The notes: generated by a model from the sequence alone, not told the origin. 64,000 bases of DNA from Pseudobdellovibrionaceae bacterium (GCA_013359135.1 JABWCN010000022.1:62001-126000); one strand, 5' to 3'; positions 17,550 to 27,457 are shown, counted from the first letter of the stretch. Numbers and translations are program-made.

Positions 17550-18831
17550 GACGTTCAATGGTATAGAATTCAAAGGCTTTTCAAAACTTAGTTTTATGCA
17601 AAGACTTAATAAGTTGTTAGAGTCTGAAAGTATTACTCAAGAGGATTATGAATTTTTAAAGTCTGGTGGTTTGAAGAGTGTACAACTAGGAGAAAAGTTT
17701 ATTGAAAATACAATTGGTTATTTTCAACTTCCCATAGGGGTCGCCACACAGTTTTGTATTGATGATAAAGAATTTTTTATTCCTATGGCAGTTGAAGAAA
17801 CTTCAATTATAGCCGCAGCTAGTAAAACAGCTAAATGGATTAAGGAGTCTGGTAGTATTACCACTGAAGTATTTGGAACCGAGATCATTGGTCAAATACA
17901 GATTGCAAAAGTTAAGAATCTGGAAAAATTAACGACGCTGTTACAAGCAAGAAAAAAAGAATATATACAACTTGTAAACAAAGAAGTTGTTCCTAATCTA
18001 GTCCTACGAGGTGGTGGTGTGAGTGATATCACCTGGCGGGTGATAGATCGTGGTGACGGTTTTCAGATGGTTGTAATTCACGTGATGATGAATCCATGTG
18101 ACGCGATGGGGGCGAACCTAATTAATCAAGTTTGTGAGTATCTAAAGAATCCTCTTCAAGAGCAAAGTGGTGAGATGATTACCATGTGCATTCTTTCAAA
18201 TCTTGTGGACACTAAAATCACTCAAGCTAAAGTGCAAATCAAAGTAGATGAAGAATTAGGTTTAAAAATTCAAGAAGCTAGTTTATTCGCTGAACTAGAT
18301 CCATATAGAGCTGCGACAAATAATAAGGGAGTTTTGAACGGTATAGATCCTATCATGATTGCTACAGGAAATGATTGGAGAGCTGTAGAAGCAGGAATAC
18401 ATGCCTACGCCTGTCGTGAGGGCCGATATTCTTCCATTACGAGATGGCGCTATCAGGATGGTACTTTAGAAGGTGTATTTCGTGCGCCACTGATTGTTGG
18501 TACTGTGGGTGGGGTGACTCAGCTTCATCCTATGGCAAAAATGTCGTTAAGAATGATGAGGGTTCAGTCAGCAAGTGATCTTTCTAGAGTTGCTGCAGCT
18601 GTAGGTTTGGTACAAAATCTTGGGGCTTTAAAAGCCTTAACAACTGTGGGTATTATTGAAGGACATATGAAACTTCATATTAAAAATCTGACATTAGGAG
18701 CTGGAGCGACAGAGGCTGAAATTCCTCTTTTAGAAACAAAACTCGAGCAATTTTTAAATGTGAAAAAGAGAATTACTCTTTCACATGCAATAGAAATGCT
18801 TCAGGAAATTAGAACCAGTCAAAGAATGTGA
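17542..18831 (+). CDS. mvaA: hydroxymethylglutaryl-CoA reductase, class II (degradative type)
   Basis: 429 residues, the usual class II length. Converts HMG-CoA to mevalonate (or the reverse) with NAD(P)H. Motifs: IENTIGYFQLPIGVA (ENVIG block with catalytic Glu), PMAVEETSIIAAAS, HVMMNPCDAMGANLINQ with the dinucleotide-binding DAMGAN, ATGNDWRAVEAGIHAYA, and a C-terminal GHMKLHIKNL containing the catalytic His. GGAAGG sits 5 nt before the ATG, inside fni. Overlaps the next kinase by 4 nt (GTGA). In this operon it most likely works in the biosynthetic direction. Confidence 0.95.
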   Translation: MSETFNGIEFKGFSKLSFMQRLNKLLESESITQEDYEFLKSGGLKSVQLGEKFIENTIGYFQLPIGVATQFCIDDKEFFIPMAVEETSIIAAASKTAKWIKESGSITTEVFGTEIIGQIQIAKVKNLEKLTTLLQARKKEYIQLVNKEVVPNLVLRGGGVSDITWRVIDRGDGFQMVVIHVMMNPCDAMGANLINQVCEYLKNPLQEQSGEMITMCILSNLVDTKITQAKVQIKVDEELGLKIQEASLFAELDPYRAATNNKGVLNGIDPIMIATGNDWRAVEAGIHAYACREGRYSSITRWRYQDGTLEGVFRAPLIVGTVGGVTQLHPMAKMSLRMMRVQSASDLSRVAAAVGLVQNLGALKALTTVGIIEGHMKLHIKNLTLGAGATEAEIPLLETKLEQFLNVKKRITLSHAIEMLQEIRTSQRM

Positions 18832-19907
18832 AAACTATTGATCCAGAAGCCGATTTTTTTTATATCGAAATTCCTGGGAAAACCTTTCTCTCTGGAGAGT
18901 ATTTAGCTCTTTATGGGGGGCCTAGTCTCACGGTCTCAACGGGACCAGGGTTTAAGATGTTTTTTGTTCGAAAGAAAAGAAATGAATCTCCAGAAAATAC
19001 GATTTTATACTCGTATTTGTATTCACAGTGGGGACCTCACTTGGATAAAGACTTTCTTCATATTAGTCAGTCACCAGCTGGATTATTTTACGCCCAAATT
19101 GAAAAAAATTTGAGCGAGTGGGAGATACTGTTTTATGATGGTTATCAAAGAAAAGGTGGTTTTGGAGCAAGTACGGCTCAATTTTTAGGTTTGTTTTTGT
19201 TTCACCAATGGTTACAAGGAAAAACAGCTGGTTCTTTAGAGTTAAAAGAGCTAATTAGAGTCTACTGGAAAAACCAAGCTTCCAAAAAAAAATTTCCTGA
19301 CAATCTAAATCAAGTATATAAATTTCCTAGTGGGCACGATCTGTTAGCACAGTGTTTTCCAGGCTTTCATTTTATTAAAAAAAATTGGACGTTTGAAAAT
19401 CAAAATAAGAAAGAAAAATTTGTTGACTCATCAATTTCCGATTTTGAAATAGATATTGGTTTATTGCCTTGGCCTTTTTCAGGGATAAATTTATTTTTGG
19501 TTTTTACAGGTAATAAAATACCAACACATATCCATCTAGAGCAGCTACAAAATTTTAATTTTGATGAATTGTTAGCTGTTCAGGAGAAAATTCAATTTAG
19601 TTTTAAGAATAAACTTGAAACTGAGTTTATTGTAAATTTAAAAAAATGGCGTGAGTTATTGAATGAAAAAAACTTTGTATGTTCTGCAACAATAGAGCTT
19701 GTGAAAAAGTTAGAAAGTCATGCTGAAATTTTATTTGCCAAGGGCTGTGGTGCGTTGGGTAGTGATGTTTTGTTTGTTTTGGGAAGTGCCACAGGAACAA
19801 GCAAGATAAAAAAAGTGATAATGGAACTTGGATTGGGGCCTGTTTTTGATCATGGTGATGTTTGGCAATGCCCTGTTGAAGTAAAAAAAATGAATTTACC
19901 ACAATGA
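18828..19907 (+). CDS. GHMP family kinase, probable phosphomevalonate kinase
   Basis: 359 residues from GTG 18828, overlapping the mvaA stop. The N-terminus EIPGKTFLSGEYLALYGGPS is the GHMP PGK-x-hydrophobic-xGEY motif, and KGGFGASTAQFLGL replaces the usual GLGSSAA phosphate loop. FPSGHDLLAQCFPG resembles the SGxD block. The C-terminus has AKGCGALGSDVLFVLG, a variant of the KPxGAGGGD motif. Mevalonate kinase and diphosphomevalonate decarboxylase are encoded beside it, so the missing step, phosphorylation of phosphomevalonate, is the best assignment. It is diverged from standard PMKs; the assignment rests partly on gene context. Confidence 0.75.
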   Translation: MKTIDPEADFFYIEIPGKTFLSGEYLALYGGPSLTVSTGPGFKMFFVRKKRNESPENTILYSYLYSQWGPHLDKDFLHISQSPAGLFYAQIEKNLSEWEILFYDGYQRKGGFGASTAQFLGLFLFHQWLQGKTAGSLELKELIRVYWKNQASKKKFPDNLNQVYKFPSGHDLLAQCFPGFHFIKKNWTFENQNKKEKFVDSSISDFEIDIGLLPWPFSGINLFLVFTGNKIPTHIHLEQLQNFNFDELLAVQEKIQFSFKNKLETEFIVNLKKWRELLNEKNFVCSATIELVKKLESHAEILFAKGCGALGSDVLFVLGSATGTSKIKKVIMELGLGPVFDHGDVWQCPVEVKKMNLPQ

Positions 19908-19920
19908 AGGAAGATTATTA

Positions 19921-20904
19921 ATGAGTATACTGAAGATTCACTCTGCCCCCTCTAATATTGCACTAATTAAATATATGGGTAAAATTAATGGTCAGAGCAA
20001 TTTACCCTCGAATGCTTCATTTTCTTATACGTTAGAGCATTTAAGGACGTTTGTGACCATTGAATCAATACAAGGTGTTACTCAAGACTTGTGGGAGCCA
20101 CTTCAACAAAATCAACTTAATGTGGCAGATGTTAAACTTTGTCCAATAGAGCTTTCCGAAAAAGGTAAAAATAAATTTTTAAATCATTTTAAAATGATCA
20201 AAGAGTTTATGGATGTTGACCCAAAGGCTTACTTTTTGATTCGTTCAGCTAATAACTTTCCATCAGATTGTGGTATAGCTAGTTCTAGTTCAAGTTTTGC
20301 TGCTTTGACTAAGGCAGCTGTTTTCGAATTGGAAAAATATGCAAAAAATCAAAAGAAAATTTCTCTAACCGAGCTATCTGCATTGTCGCGTAAAGGTTCA
20401 GGGTCGTCTTGTCGTAGTTTTTTTTCTCCGTGGTGCCAGTGGAAAAAAGAATATGGTGAAGAGCTGTCATTGCCTTATAAAAAATTACATCATTTAGTTT
20501 TGTTACTAGACACCCATAAAAAAGAAGTTTCTTCTAGTGATGCCCATTTGAGGGTAGTGACTAGTCCTATTTTTCGAAGAAGAATGGAGCTAATAGAATC
20601 ACGTTTTGAAGAACTAGTTTCTCTATTTGAAAATAAAAAGTGGCAGCAGGCAGTGGAGATTGTAAGACTTGAGTTCGAAGAGATGCATGCGCTTTTTGAA
20701 ACTTCAGTTCCAGCTTTTAGCTATAGAAACAAAGAAACTGTTGATCTAACCAAAGAGTTAGCTTTAGAAAAAGATATTCTGGTGACTATGGATGCTGGAA
20801 GTAACGTGCATTTGTTATTCAGAGATGAGGATTTTACTTTAGCTAAGAAAATGAAGAATAAGTATTCTTCATTTCAAAGTATTGCTTCGTGGTGTGAATT
20901 ATGA
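19921..20904 (+). CDS. mvaD: diphosphomevalonate decarboxylase
   Basis: 327 residues. ATP-dependent decarboxylation of mevalonate diphosphate to IPP. Family blocks: APSNIALIKYMGKINGQSNL (N-terminal APSNIALIKYWGK), LPSNASFSYTL, NFPSDCGIASSSSSFAALT (phosphate loop), SRKGSGSSCRSFFSPWCQW and MDAGSNVHLLF, matching the MDAGPNV signature with Asp as catalytic residue; Pro is changed to Ser. GGAAG precedes the ATG. Overlaps the mevalonate kinase gene by ATGA. Confidence 0.95.
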   Translation: MSILKIHSAPSNIALIKYMGKINGQSNLPSNASFSYTLEHLRTFVTIESIQGVTQDLWEPLQQNQLNVADVKLCPIELSEKGKNKFLNHFKMIKEFMDVDPKAYFLIRSANNFPSDCGIASSSSSFAALTKAAVFELEKYAKNQKKISLTELSALSRKGSGSSCRSFFSPWCQWKKEYGEELSLPYKKLHHLVLLLDTHKKEVSSSDAHLRVVTSPIFRRRMELIESRFEELVSLFENKKWQQAVEIVRLEFEEMHALFETSVPAFSYRNKETVDLTKELALEKDILVTMDAGSNVHLLFRDEDFTLAKKMKNKYSSFQSIASWCEL

Positions 20905-21842
20905 GTGCTTTAAAGCCTTTTTCAACAGTCACATATGGAAAATGGATCCTTTCTGGAGAACATAGTGTACTTCGGGGGCAAGAGGCGATAGTTTTACCAC
21001 TTTTTTCAAAAAAATTGCAGTTTAACTATACACCCAACTTTGATTCTTTAAGTGGTGTTAGTACCAAAAGAGATTTGCAAATAAAAACACAAGGATGTAA
21101 TGCTGAAGATATTGAATCTATTGTTAGAGCTCTTTTGTCTAAGGCTTTGACTCATATTAGCCAGGAAGTACCAGCTTTTTATGGAACTATAGAGATTTTT
21201 AATGAAATCCCATTAGGCTCTGGTCTAGGAGCTAGTTCCAGTTTGTGCGTAGCTTTTGGACGGTGGTTTGAGTTTATGGGGCTTATTGAAAATTCACAAG
21301 TGTATGAGTTTTCAAGGCAGCTAGAAAATCTTTTTCATGGTGAAAGTAGTGGCGTTGATATAGCAGTTGTTTTAAATGAAAAACCATTAATTTTTAAAAG
21401 ACCTAATCAAATACAGATTGTTAAGAATTATTTTAAAACGCATCTTTATTTGACATATTCAGGTCAGCGTGGAGTGACTAAGGACTGCGTAGAGAAAGTG
21501 AAAAAGATTTTTTTGACAGATAAAATAAAAGCTGAAACTTTAGATTTGAAAATGTTGAAGGCTACAGAAGATTTTAAAAAATTTTATTTATTGCAAGATG
21601 AATTCTTCAGCGATGAAAAGCGTTGGGAGGCGGTAGCTCATGCAATAAATAAAGCCAGTGAGGTTTTTAGAGATTGGGGCTTGACTCAAGGGGCTTTAGA
21701 TCAGCATATGGAGCAACTAAAAAAATTAGGAGCCAAAGCTTGTAAACCAACAGGAAGCGGTGGCGGCGGATATGTTTTAAGTCTTTGGGACAAAGAGGTT
21801 GATTTTACTTCTCCTGATTTTGAATTTATTTCTATCACCTAG
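20901..21842 (+). CDS. mvk: mevalonate kinase-like GHMP kinase
   Basis: 313 residues, last gene of the mevalonate operon. Motifs: GKWILSGEHSVLRGQEAIVLP (GHMP motif 1 with GEHSV, typical of mevalonate kinase), IPLGSGLGASSSLCVAFG (phosphate loop), FHGESSGVDIAVVL with the catalytic Asp block, and CKPTGSGGGGYVLSLW (motif 3). ATP-dependent phosphorylation of mevalonate. Starts inside the mvaD stop codon (ATGA), implying translational coupling. HMG-CoA synthase and acetoacetyl-CoA thiolase for the first steps are not in the window. Confidence 0.9.
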   Translation: MSALKPFSTVTYGKWILSGEHSVLRGQEAIVLPLFSKKLQFNYTPNFDSLSGVSTKRDLQIKTQGCNAEDIESIVRALLSKALTHISQEVPAFYGTIEIFNEIPLGSGLGASSSLCVAFGRWFEFMGLIENSQVYEFSRQLENLFHGESSGVDIAVVLNEKPLIFKRPNQIQIVKNYFKTHLYLTYSGQRGVTKDCVEKVKKIFLTDKIKAETLDLKMLKATEDFKKFYLLQDEFFSDEKRWEAVAHAINKASEVFRDWGLTQGALDQHMEQLKKLGAKACKPTGSGGGGYVLSLWDKEVDFTSPDFEFISIT

Positions 21843-21930
21843 AATAGAATTAAATCGCTGTTCTTTGAGTGTTATAAGTTTCTAGGTCTTATTTATAAGA
21901 AAAAGAATCGAATAGTTCATAGGAGTGTCT

Positions 21931-23247
21931 ATGGTGTTAAGTAAGAAATTTAAAATGCTACTAAAAGGATTAATTTTTGGTTTATTTTTATTTTTTATTT
22001 TAAGTTGTGAAGAAGTTGATGATCAGACTATTGCAACAAATAAAGAATGGCAAGCTGCAAATCCATTGCCCACAACAAGAGATTTTAAAAGAATTAATCA
22101 ACAACATAAAATTTTAGTTGCAGTGATAGATAGTGGTGTTGATTATAACCAACCTAATCTTGTTAATAATATTCACTTTGACTTGGATACTAATGGTTCT
22201 CCTAAGTCTTTTGGTTACGACTTTGTTGGCGAAGATAATTGGGCATCTCCGTATGTTGCTAGAACCTTGGATTTTAATCCACAAGCTAATAAAGAAGATA
22301 GTAATGAAAGTCGATTGACACGAAATAAAGCATGGCAGCTGATTAAAATACAACCACAGTTAGCCCCTTATCTTGATCCGTCAAGAAATGTAGAACAAGA
22401 AATAGATTCAGGTGCTTATCACGGAACTCATGTTGCTGGTCTCATATCATACGATCAACCAGAAATAGGAGTTTTGGCTTATCGAGTACTTCCAGTTAAT
22501 ATTAAGTATGAAGCAGGAAGAAGAGTAGTTAAAGGTAGTCCAACAGAAGCAATTTTTAATAATATACTAAAAGCTATGAGTTTAGCTATTAGTCAGGGAG
22601 CTAGAGTTATTAATATGTCTTTAGTGTTGAAACCTAACGACAATGTTTTGTTTGGTGGTTCAGAGTCTAATCAAAATCAATACAAAGAGTGGATTCAAAG
22701 AGTAAAAAAGTACATGGAGATGAATCCCTATGTTGTTTTTGTGGCTGCAGCTGGAAATGAAGGGAGATGGGTAGATGATGTATCAAATCTTCAATTGCCA
22801 TGTGGTATTAGCGCCAAAAACTTAGTTTGTGTTGGTGCTTTAAATGAGGATAATTCTTTGGCAGCTTTTTCAAATATAGTTTTAAGTGAAAGTGCTTTTG
22901 TGATGACTTCTGGAGTGAAAGTTAACTCTCTGTATCCGGTTAAAATGTGTGATTCAAGTCATATAGCTGGACTTAACTTAGATCTTGAAAATAAGTCTAA
23001 GTTTATTGAGGTTGCTGGAAAAATATTAACTGATTGCAAAGGGAAAATTGGTTTTTATAAATCGACGGGAACAAGTATGTCTTCACCAATTGTAGCAAGG
23101 CAGATTGCAAAAGTTTTAATTAAAAATCCAGCTTTGTCAGGCGTAGATGCTATTCAACAGTTATTAGATCAGTCAGAAGTTTTAAAAAAAGGACCTTTGA
23201 CGTTTCACAGGGTTAAATTTGAAAAGCCATCGTGGTCACTTTATTAA
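21931..23247 (+). CDS. subtilisin-like S8 serine protease, lipoprotein
   Basis: Start set at ATG 21931 after AGGAG (21921-21925); an in-frame GTG at 21925 overlaps that site. 438 residues. LIFGLFLFFILSCEE gives a lipobox at about residue 26. The catalytic triad is complete: VAVIDSGVD (Asp about 67), HGTHVAGL (first His about 164) and GTSMSSPIVAR (Ser near the end); AAAGNEG is the oxyanion Asn block. It lacks a long propeptide, so the roughly 35 residues before the catalytic domain may be only a linker. Likely faces the periplasm or cell surface. Convergent with the AsmA-like gene, 11 bp apart. Confidence 0.92.
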   Translation: MVLSKKFKMLLKGLIFGLFLFFILSCEEVDDQTIATNKEWQAANPLPTTRDFKRINQQHKILVAVIDSGVDYNQPNLVNNIHFDLDTNGSPKSFGYDFVGEDNWASPYVARTLDFNPQANKEDSNESRLTRNKAWQLIKIQPQLAPYLDPSRNVEQEIDSGAYHGTHVAGLISYDQPEIGVLAYRVLPVNIKYEAGRRVVKGSPTEAIFNNILKAMSLAISQGARVINMSLVLKPNDNVLFGGSESNQNQYKEWIQRVKKYMEMNPYVVFVAAAGNEGRWVDDVSNLQLPCGISAKNLVCVGALNEDNSLAAFSNIVLSESAFVMTSGVKVNSLYPVKMCDSSHIAGLNLDLENKSKFIEVAGKILTDCKGKIGFYKSTGTSMSSPIVARQIAKVLIKNPALSGVDAIQQLLDQSEVLKKGPLTFHRVKFEKPSWSLY

Positions 23248-23258
23248 AAGATTTAAAA

Positions 23259-26210
23259 TTATTTAAACCAGTTTTGTATTTCTTTTTTAGCATTTTCTTT
23301 CAGTTTATGAGTTTGTTTTTGAGCTTCGTTTTGAATCATCCTTTGCGCTTCTTGTTTTTTTTGTTCAAATTCTTTTTTAGCGATAAGGGTAAGATTATTT
23401 TTTTCTGCATCAATGTATTTTTGAGTCATTTTTTGAAGAATGTTTCCAGTGAAGTCCCAACTTAAATTTCTTAAATTTCCCTTTAAACTTAAAGGGAAAT
23501 TTAATCTTCCTAGTTCATCTTGATTAGCCTTGATGAAATCCCCTTTAAGAGGAACATCAGAGAGTTTAAGAGTTCCTGAAAGCTCAGACATTAATGAAGA
23601 ATCTATGTGTCCACTTAAAGTGATTTGTTCCTTTCTAGTGGTGGTGGCTTGAAACTGAATAAGATTTAACAGCTGGTGAGTTATTTCAAAATCAATATCA
23701 ATCTGACCTTCAATAGGAGATTTATCAAATTTTTTTGGTAAACTGACTTGTGGTAAAGATAAAAGCTTTTCTTTTACTAGGTTCATTATTTGAAGCGTTT
23801 CTAATCGTCCTTGGTTATATTGAAATTGTCCTTTAGCCTGAAAACTGTCTTTAAATTTTGGTGAACTTGGTAGTTTAGTTGTTCCTTCGATATTGAGTTG
23901 AGCCTGTCCTTTGATAAGGTTTTTTATGTCAGGCAAGAAAAGACTCATTAAAGGTAGGGCTTCTATTTTTTGACTATTAATTCTAAAACTAATTTCAGGG
24001 TCGTCAACAGTTAATGGTATTATCAGTCGATTTATATTTAAACCGCCATTAAAAATTTTTTCAATTTTTCCAGTAAGTTGCAGTTGGTTTTTTTGTAACA
24101 AGGAATTGAACTCGAGGTTTGAAAAAAAATCTTTGTTGTAAAATATTAGCTTTGAAATTCTTAATTGGTTGGTTATCTTGCTTTTTTCAAAAATAGAAAA
24201 TCGAGGCAAAAAAGCTTTCGCATTATTAGAAGCAAGTGTTTCAGATTTCGGAGTGGCATCTGGATTTTTAAAGCTCAAATCCCAAGGTAGAGTTAGTTCC
24301 TCTATTGATAATTTACTTTCAGCATTTATGGATAGACCTGAAGCACTTAGGTTACTTTTATTTAGCTTTCCATAAAGGGTACTTTGAACTTCTCCTGTTA
24401 AATTTTTAATCGAAGAGATGAGTTCATTTTTTGGTAGAAAATGCTTTATCCTGTTCCAATTTAAATGACTAATATCGATTTTAAATGAGAACTGGTCATC
24501 TAAGGAAAGTGGAGGTGTTCCTTTAATATTTAAATCTGCAATAAAAGAGTTTATCTTAAAAGAATCAATATTTATTTTGTTATTCAGAACTGAAGTTTTA
24601 AAGTCTAGCTTTAGTGGCTCATCTTCAACTTTTAATGAGTTTCCCTCTTTGCTTATATTTATATTCATCGCATTAATACTTCCAACAACTTCCCCTTTTT
24701 GGGCAAGCTGATTTTTGATATGAATGCTACCAAAAAGTTTTCCTGTGATAGGTCCTTCAAGGGTGACGTCGTTAATGGTATTACGTACTGTGTATTTAAA
24801 TTGGTCAATTTTTATTGGATCGAGTTTTATTTCTAAATTTTTCGGGTCTTTAATTAAACCTTTAACTTCTCCATTGGTTTGTAACTCGCCGTTTAATGGG
24901 TATTGAGGAAGGCTTGGAAAAAATTTTTCAAAGTGAGAAAAAGAAAATTTAGGGATTTCAAATTGAAATCGGGATGGATTATCAAAGCTCAGATATCCCT
25001 GCGATTGAATAAAAAAAGAATCTAATTTTAATTTAAAAAAATCAAAATAAACTCCATCTTGGTATCTACCTTTAGCCTGAGAAGTAAGGACGATGGAGCT
25101 AGGCTTTTTGAAAATGTCTTTTTTCTGAATGTACAATGGAGTTAAATCAAGATCCCAATTAAAATTATTGAAAAAAAGTTTTTGTTGGTAAGTAAAATCG
25201 GCTTTTAAATTACCAGAGAACTCTCCTTGAATAGATAATTCTGGGCTTTTCATTGTCATGTCGGCTTTAAGTTTTTTAAATTCTAAACTACCTTTTAAAT
25301 AAGGTAGTTCATTTAGGTAGCCACTAGTTTCAAATGAAGATATTAGCTCTCCTTCAAGTTTTTTGATGGGCGAGTTTTTGAATTCAGAAAAAGGAATGAG
25401 TGCTAAGTTATTTATTTTAGCTTTGGAGCTAAAGTTTAAAAATTTTTTACCTAAGTGAAACTTAAATTCATTTTTCGTATCTAAAGCAAAAACTTGTAGT
25501 TGTGTCTTCGTTGAGCTTAACCACTCATTACTGAATGTTAACTCTGAATTTAAACGTATAGGAATATCAAAACTAAAATAAGAGTTTGGAATGTTAATAG
25601 AACTTAATAATTCAATATTAATTGGAGCTTCAAGAGATGGGATAGAAACAGATATTTTTTCATTACTTGCTTTGAACAAGGTTGATTTATCTTTAGACAC
25701 ATTTACATTCCCGTTTCTTAGGTTTAATAGAAGAGCTATATTTTTAACAAATGGATTCTTAGGTAAAAAATCTTTTGTGTTTTTTATTGCATTCGAATCT
25801 GTTTCTTTTGTGTGTTCATCGCGTTTATTCTTTGCAATCTCTTTTGAAGTTTCATTAAGCATTACATCAGTATTATAATTTAAGCTTTCAATCTGTAGTT
25901 GAAGAACTTGAGTTTTGAATTGTAGAATATTAATAGTATTAAGAATTTTAATTTCTGTCCAAGGTAAGAAAATTTTGTATTCATTTTTCTTGTCAATAAC
26001 AAGATCTTCAATAGCTATTCCAAGTGGATTAATACTAATCAACTTTAAGCTTTTGATTGACAATTGAGCTTGGAATTTCTCTTGAGCTATTTGCTTGGCT
26101 TTTGTAATAAGATTCGACTCAAGATTTATCAGATACTTATAAGAAAAATATCCCGAAATCGTTGACCAGCAAAGTGATATGATAAAAAAAACCTTTTTAA
26201 AACGAGCCAC
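23259..26210 (-). CDS. large AsmA-like envelope protein (TamB/YhdP/AsmA superfamily)
   Basis: 983 residues. One N-terminal membrane anchor (FKKVFFIISLCWSTISGYFSYKYL) is followed by a very long beta-rich periplasmic region made of repeated hydrophobic-polar strands, with segments such as ISINPLGIAIEDLVID and LPLNGELQTNGEVKG that are typical of AsmA/DUF748 repeats. It ends in a charged helical tail with coiled-coil character (KKEFEQKKQEAQRMIQ). AsmA-like proteins form hydrophobic grooves bridging inner and outer membranes for phospholipid transport; that role is inferred from fold type. Monocistronic. ATG start; no strong ribosome site noticed. Confidence 0.8.
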   Translation of the reverse strand: MARFKKVFFIISLCWSTISGYFSYKYLINLESNLITKAKQIAQEKFQAQLSIKSLKLISINPLGIAIEDLVIDKKNEYKIFLPWTEIKILNTINILQFKTQVLQLQIESLNYNTDVMLNETSKEIAKNKRDEHTKETDSNAIKNTKDFLPKNPFVKNIALLLNLRNGNVNVSKDKSTLFKASNEKISVSIPSLEAPINIELLSSINIPNSYFSFDIPIRLNSELTFSNEWLSSTKTQLQVFALDTKNEFKFHLGKKFLNFSSKAKINNLALIPFSEFKNSPIKKLEGELISSFETSGYLNELPYLKGSLEFKKLKADMTMKSPELSIQGEFSGNLKADFTYQQKLFFNNFNWDLDLTPLYIQKKDIFKKPSSIVLTSQAKGRYQDGVYFDFFKLKLDSFFIQSQGYLSFDNPSRFQFEIPKFSFSHFEKFFPSLPQYPLNGELQTNGEVKGLIKDPKNLEIKLDPIKIDQFKYTVRNTINDVTLEGPITGKLFGSIHIKNQLAQKGEVVGSINAMNINISKEGNSLKVEDEPLKLDFKTSVLNNKINIDSFKINSFIADLNIKGTPPLSLDDQFSFKIDISHLNWNRIKHFLPKNELISSIKNLTGEVQSTLYGKLNKSNLSASGLSINAESKLSIEELTLPWDLSFKNPDATPKSETLASNNAKAFLPRFSIFEKSKITNQLRISKLIFYNKDFFSNLEFNSLLQKNQLQLTGKIEKIFNGGLNINRLIIPLTVDDPEISFRINSQKIEALPLMSLFLPDIKNLIKGQAQLNIEGTTKLPSSPKFKDSFQAKGQFQYNQGRLETLQIMNLVKEKLLSLPQVSLPKKFDKSPIEGQIDIDFEITHQLLNLIQFQATTTRKEQITLSGHIDSSLMSELSGTLKLSDVPLKGDFIKANQDELGRLNFPLSLKGNLRNLSWDFTGNILQKMTQKYIDAEKNNLTLIAKKEFEQKKQEAQRMIQNEAQKQTHKLKENAKKEIQNWFK

Positions 26211-26285
26211 AACGACTTATCGTGAGTGATGAAATTTAATAAATATGACAAAGGTCTTGTTAGTGTTTAATCTACAGTAAAATTA

Positions 26286-26306
26286 AGGCCTCTTTAGAGG
26301 AGGCCT
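26286..26306 (-). terminator. terminator-like hairpin after tryptophan dioxygenase operon
   Basis: AGGCCTC (26286-26292) and GAGGCCT (26300-26306) form a GC-rich 7-bp stem with a 7-nt loop. On the minus strand it is followed by TTAATTTT. It lies about 75 nt beyond the dioxygenase stop and upstream of the AsmA-like gene, so it would end the four-gene operon. Confidence 0.6.
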
Positions 26307-26382
26307 AATGCTGATTGACAATATTCATGACAGATACATCATAATTTTCATCAATTTCAGAATATAGCTAATATCTATTTTT

Positions 26383-27453
26383 TTAACGAAGGGGATAACT
26401 GATTTCAACCTTTGGTAGTTTGTGTCTAGGAATTAGGTAAGAGCTTAAGTTGAACAAATCAACAAAAACTTTATGCTTATCAGCTGTATTTTTTAAATAA
26501 TCAGTACCACTAGAGCCACCAGTCCCAATCTTTCGTCCAAGCATTCTGTGGGCCATCAAAGAATGGCGATATCTCCATGTTGTTAGAGCTTCATCAATAT
26601 CCATGAGAATCGACAAAATTTTAAATGGAATTTGAAGTACGGGTTCATCTCTGTAAAGAGAAATAAATAGGGCGGCATGAAAGGCTTTGTAGCTCAACTT
26701 AAAGCTGCCTTGCTTTAGCAGTTCGTCATATGACTTTTCATCAAAGACAAGGTCAACTTGCGCTAAAAAGTTTTGAATCATGTCTGTACTTTTTATTTTT
26801 TCAGCTTCAGATAGGCGAGGATTTGTTTTTATTACTTCAAGATCATCATTGTAGAGATCTACCAGACATTTTTTGTATTCACTCCAGAAATCAAAAGACT
26901 CTGTCTTTAAAAAAGGAGTTCTTTCTAGCCAAGATTCCAAACTTTCATAGAAGGAGGGTCCTTTTAAAAGTTCTATGACCTCAGATCTCTGTGGCTCTTT
27001 GAGATGATCATAAAAAGGGGCACTTTGAAATTGATGTCTTTGATTTTCTTTCAACCCGAGCATAGTTTCAATAATACGAAATTGAGCACTTTGAAAACCA
27101 CTTGCTGGATAAAGATAATCTCTAAAATCCAAAAAATCTAGAGGAGTCATGGTTTCAAGAATATCTAAAGGGGAAGTTAAATTTTTCATAATCAATAAGA
27201 CTCTTGCTAGACGGTGTCTTACAGTACCCATGTCTCGCTCTTGTATGTAGGTAGATTTAAAAATATCTGACAATGACTTGAGTTCTTTGATGATTTGAAA
27301 AAACCAAATTTCATAAACTTGATGAACAGTGATGAATAGCCATTCATCATGGGCTGGAGCACTAGGATTTAATTGCTCTGAACGCCTTGATTGAGTTTTA
27401 AGAAGCTGGTCGAGTTTTAAATAATCATGATAGTGAATTGGATCGTATTTCAT
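26383..27453 (-). CDS. kynA: tryptophan 2,3-dioxygenase
   Basis: 356 residues. Haem enzyme opening the indole ring of L-tryptophan to N-formylkynurenine. The hallmark HDEWLFITVHQVYEIWFFQIIKEL matches the family HEMLFIIVHQAYELWFKQ block, with substrate-site His and Phe. LDFLDFRDYLYPASGFQSAQFR is the conserved loop, WRYRHSLMAHRMLGRKIGTGGSSG contains the proximal haem His and the GTGGSSG lid, and DYLKNTADKHKVF closes the core. It is the last gene of a tight operon, 4 nt after the PLP enzyme. The usual partners (kynurenine formamidase kynB, kynureninase kynU) are absent here. Confidence 0.96.
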   Translation of the reverse strand: MKYDPIHYHDYLKLDQLLKTQSRRSEQLNPSAPAHDEWLFITVHQVYEIWFFQIIKELKSLSDIFKSTYIQERDMGTVRHRLARVLLIMKNLTSPLDILETMTPLDFLDFRDYLYPASGFQSAQFRIIETMLGLKENQRHQFQSAPFYDHLKEPQRSEVIELLKGPSFYESLESWLERTPFLKTESFDFWSEYKKCLVDLYNDDLEVIKTNPRLSEAEKIKSTDMIQNFLAQVDLVFDEKSYDELLKQGSFKLSYKAFHAALFISLYRDEPVLQIPFKILSILMDIDEALTTWRYRHSLMAHRMLGRKIGTGGSSGTDYLKNTADKHKVFVDLFNLSSYLIPRHKLPKVEISYPLR

Positions 27454-27457
27454 AAAA

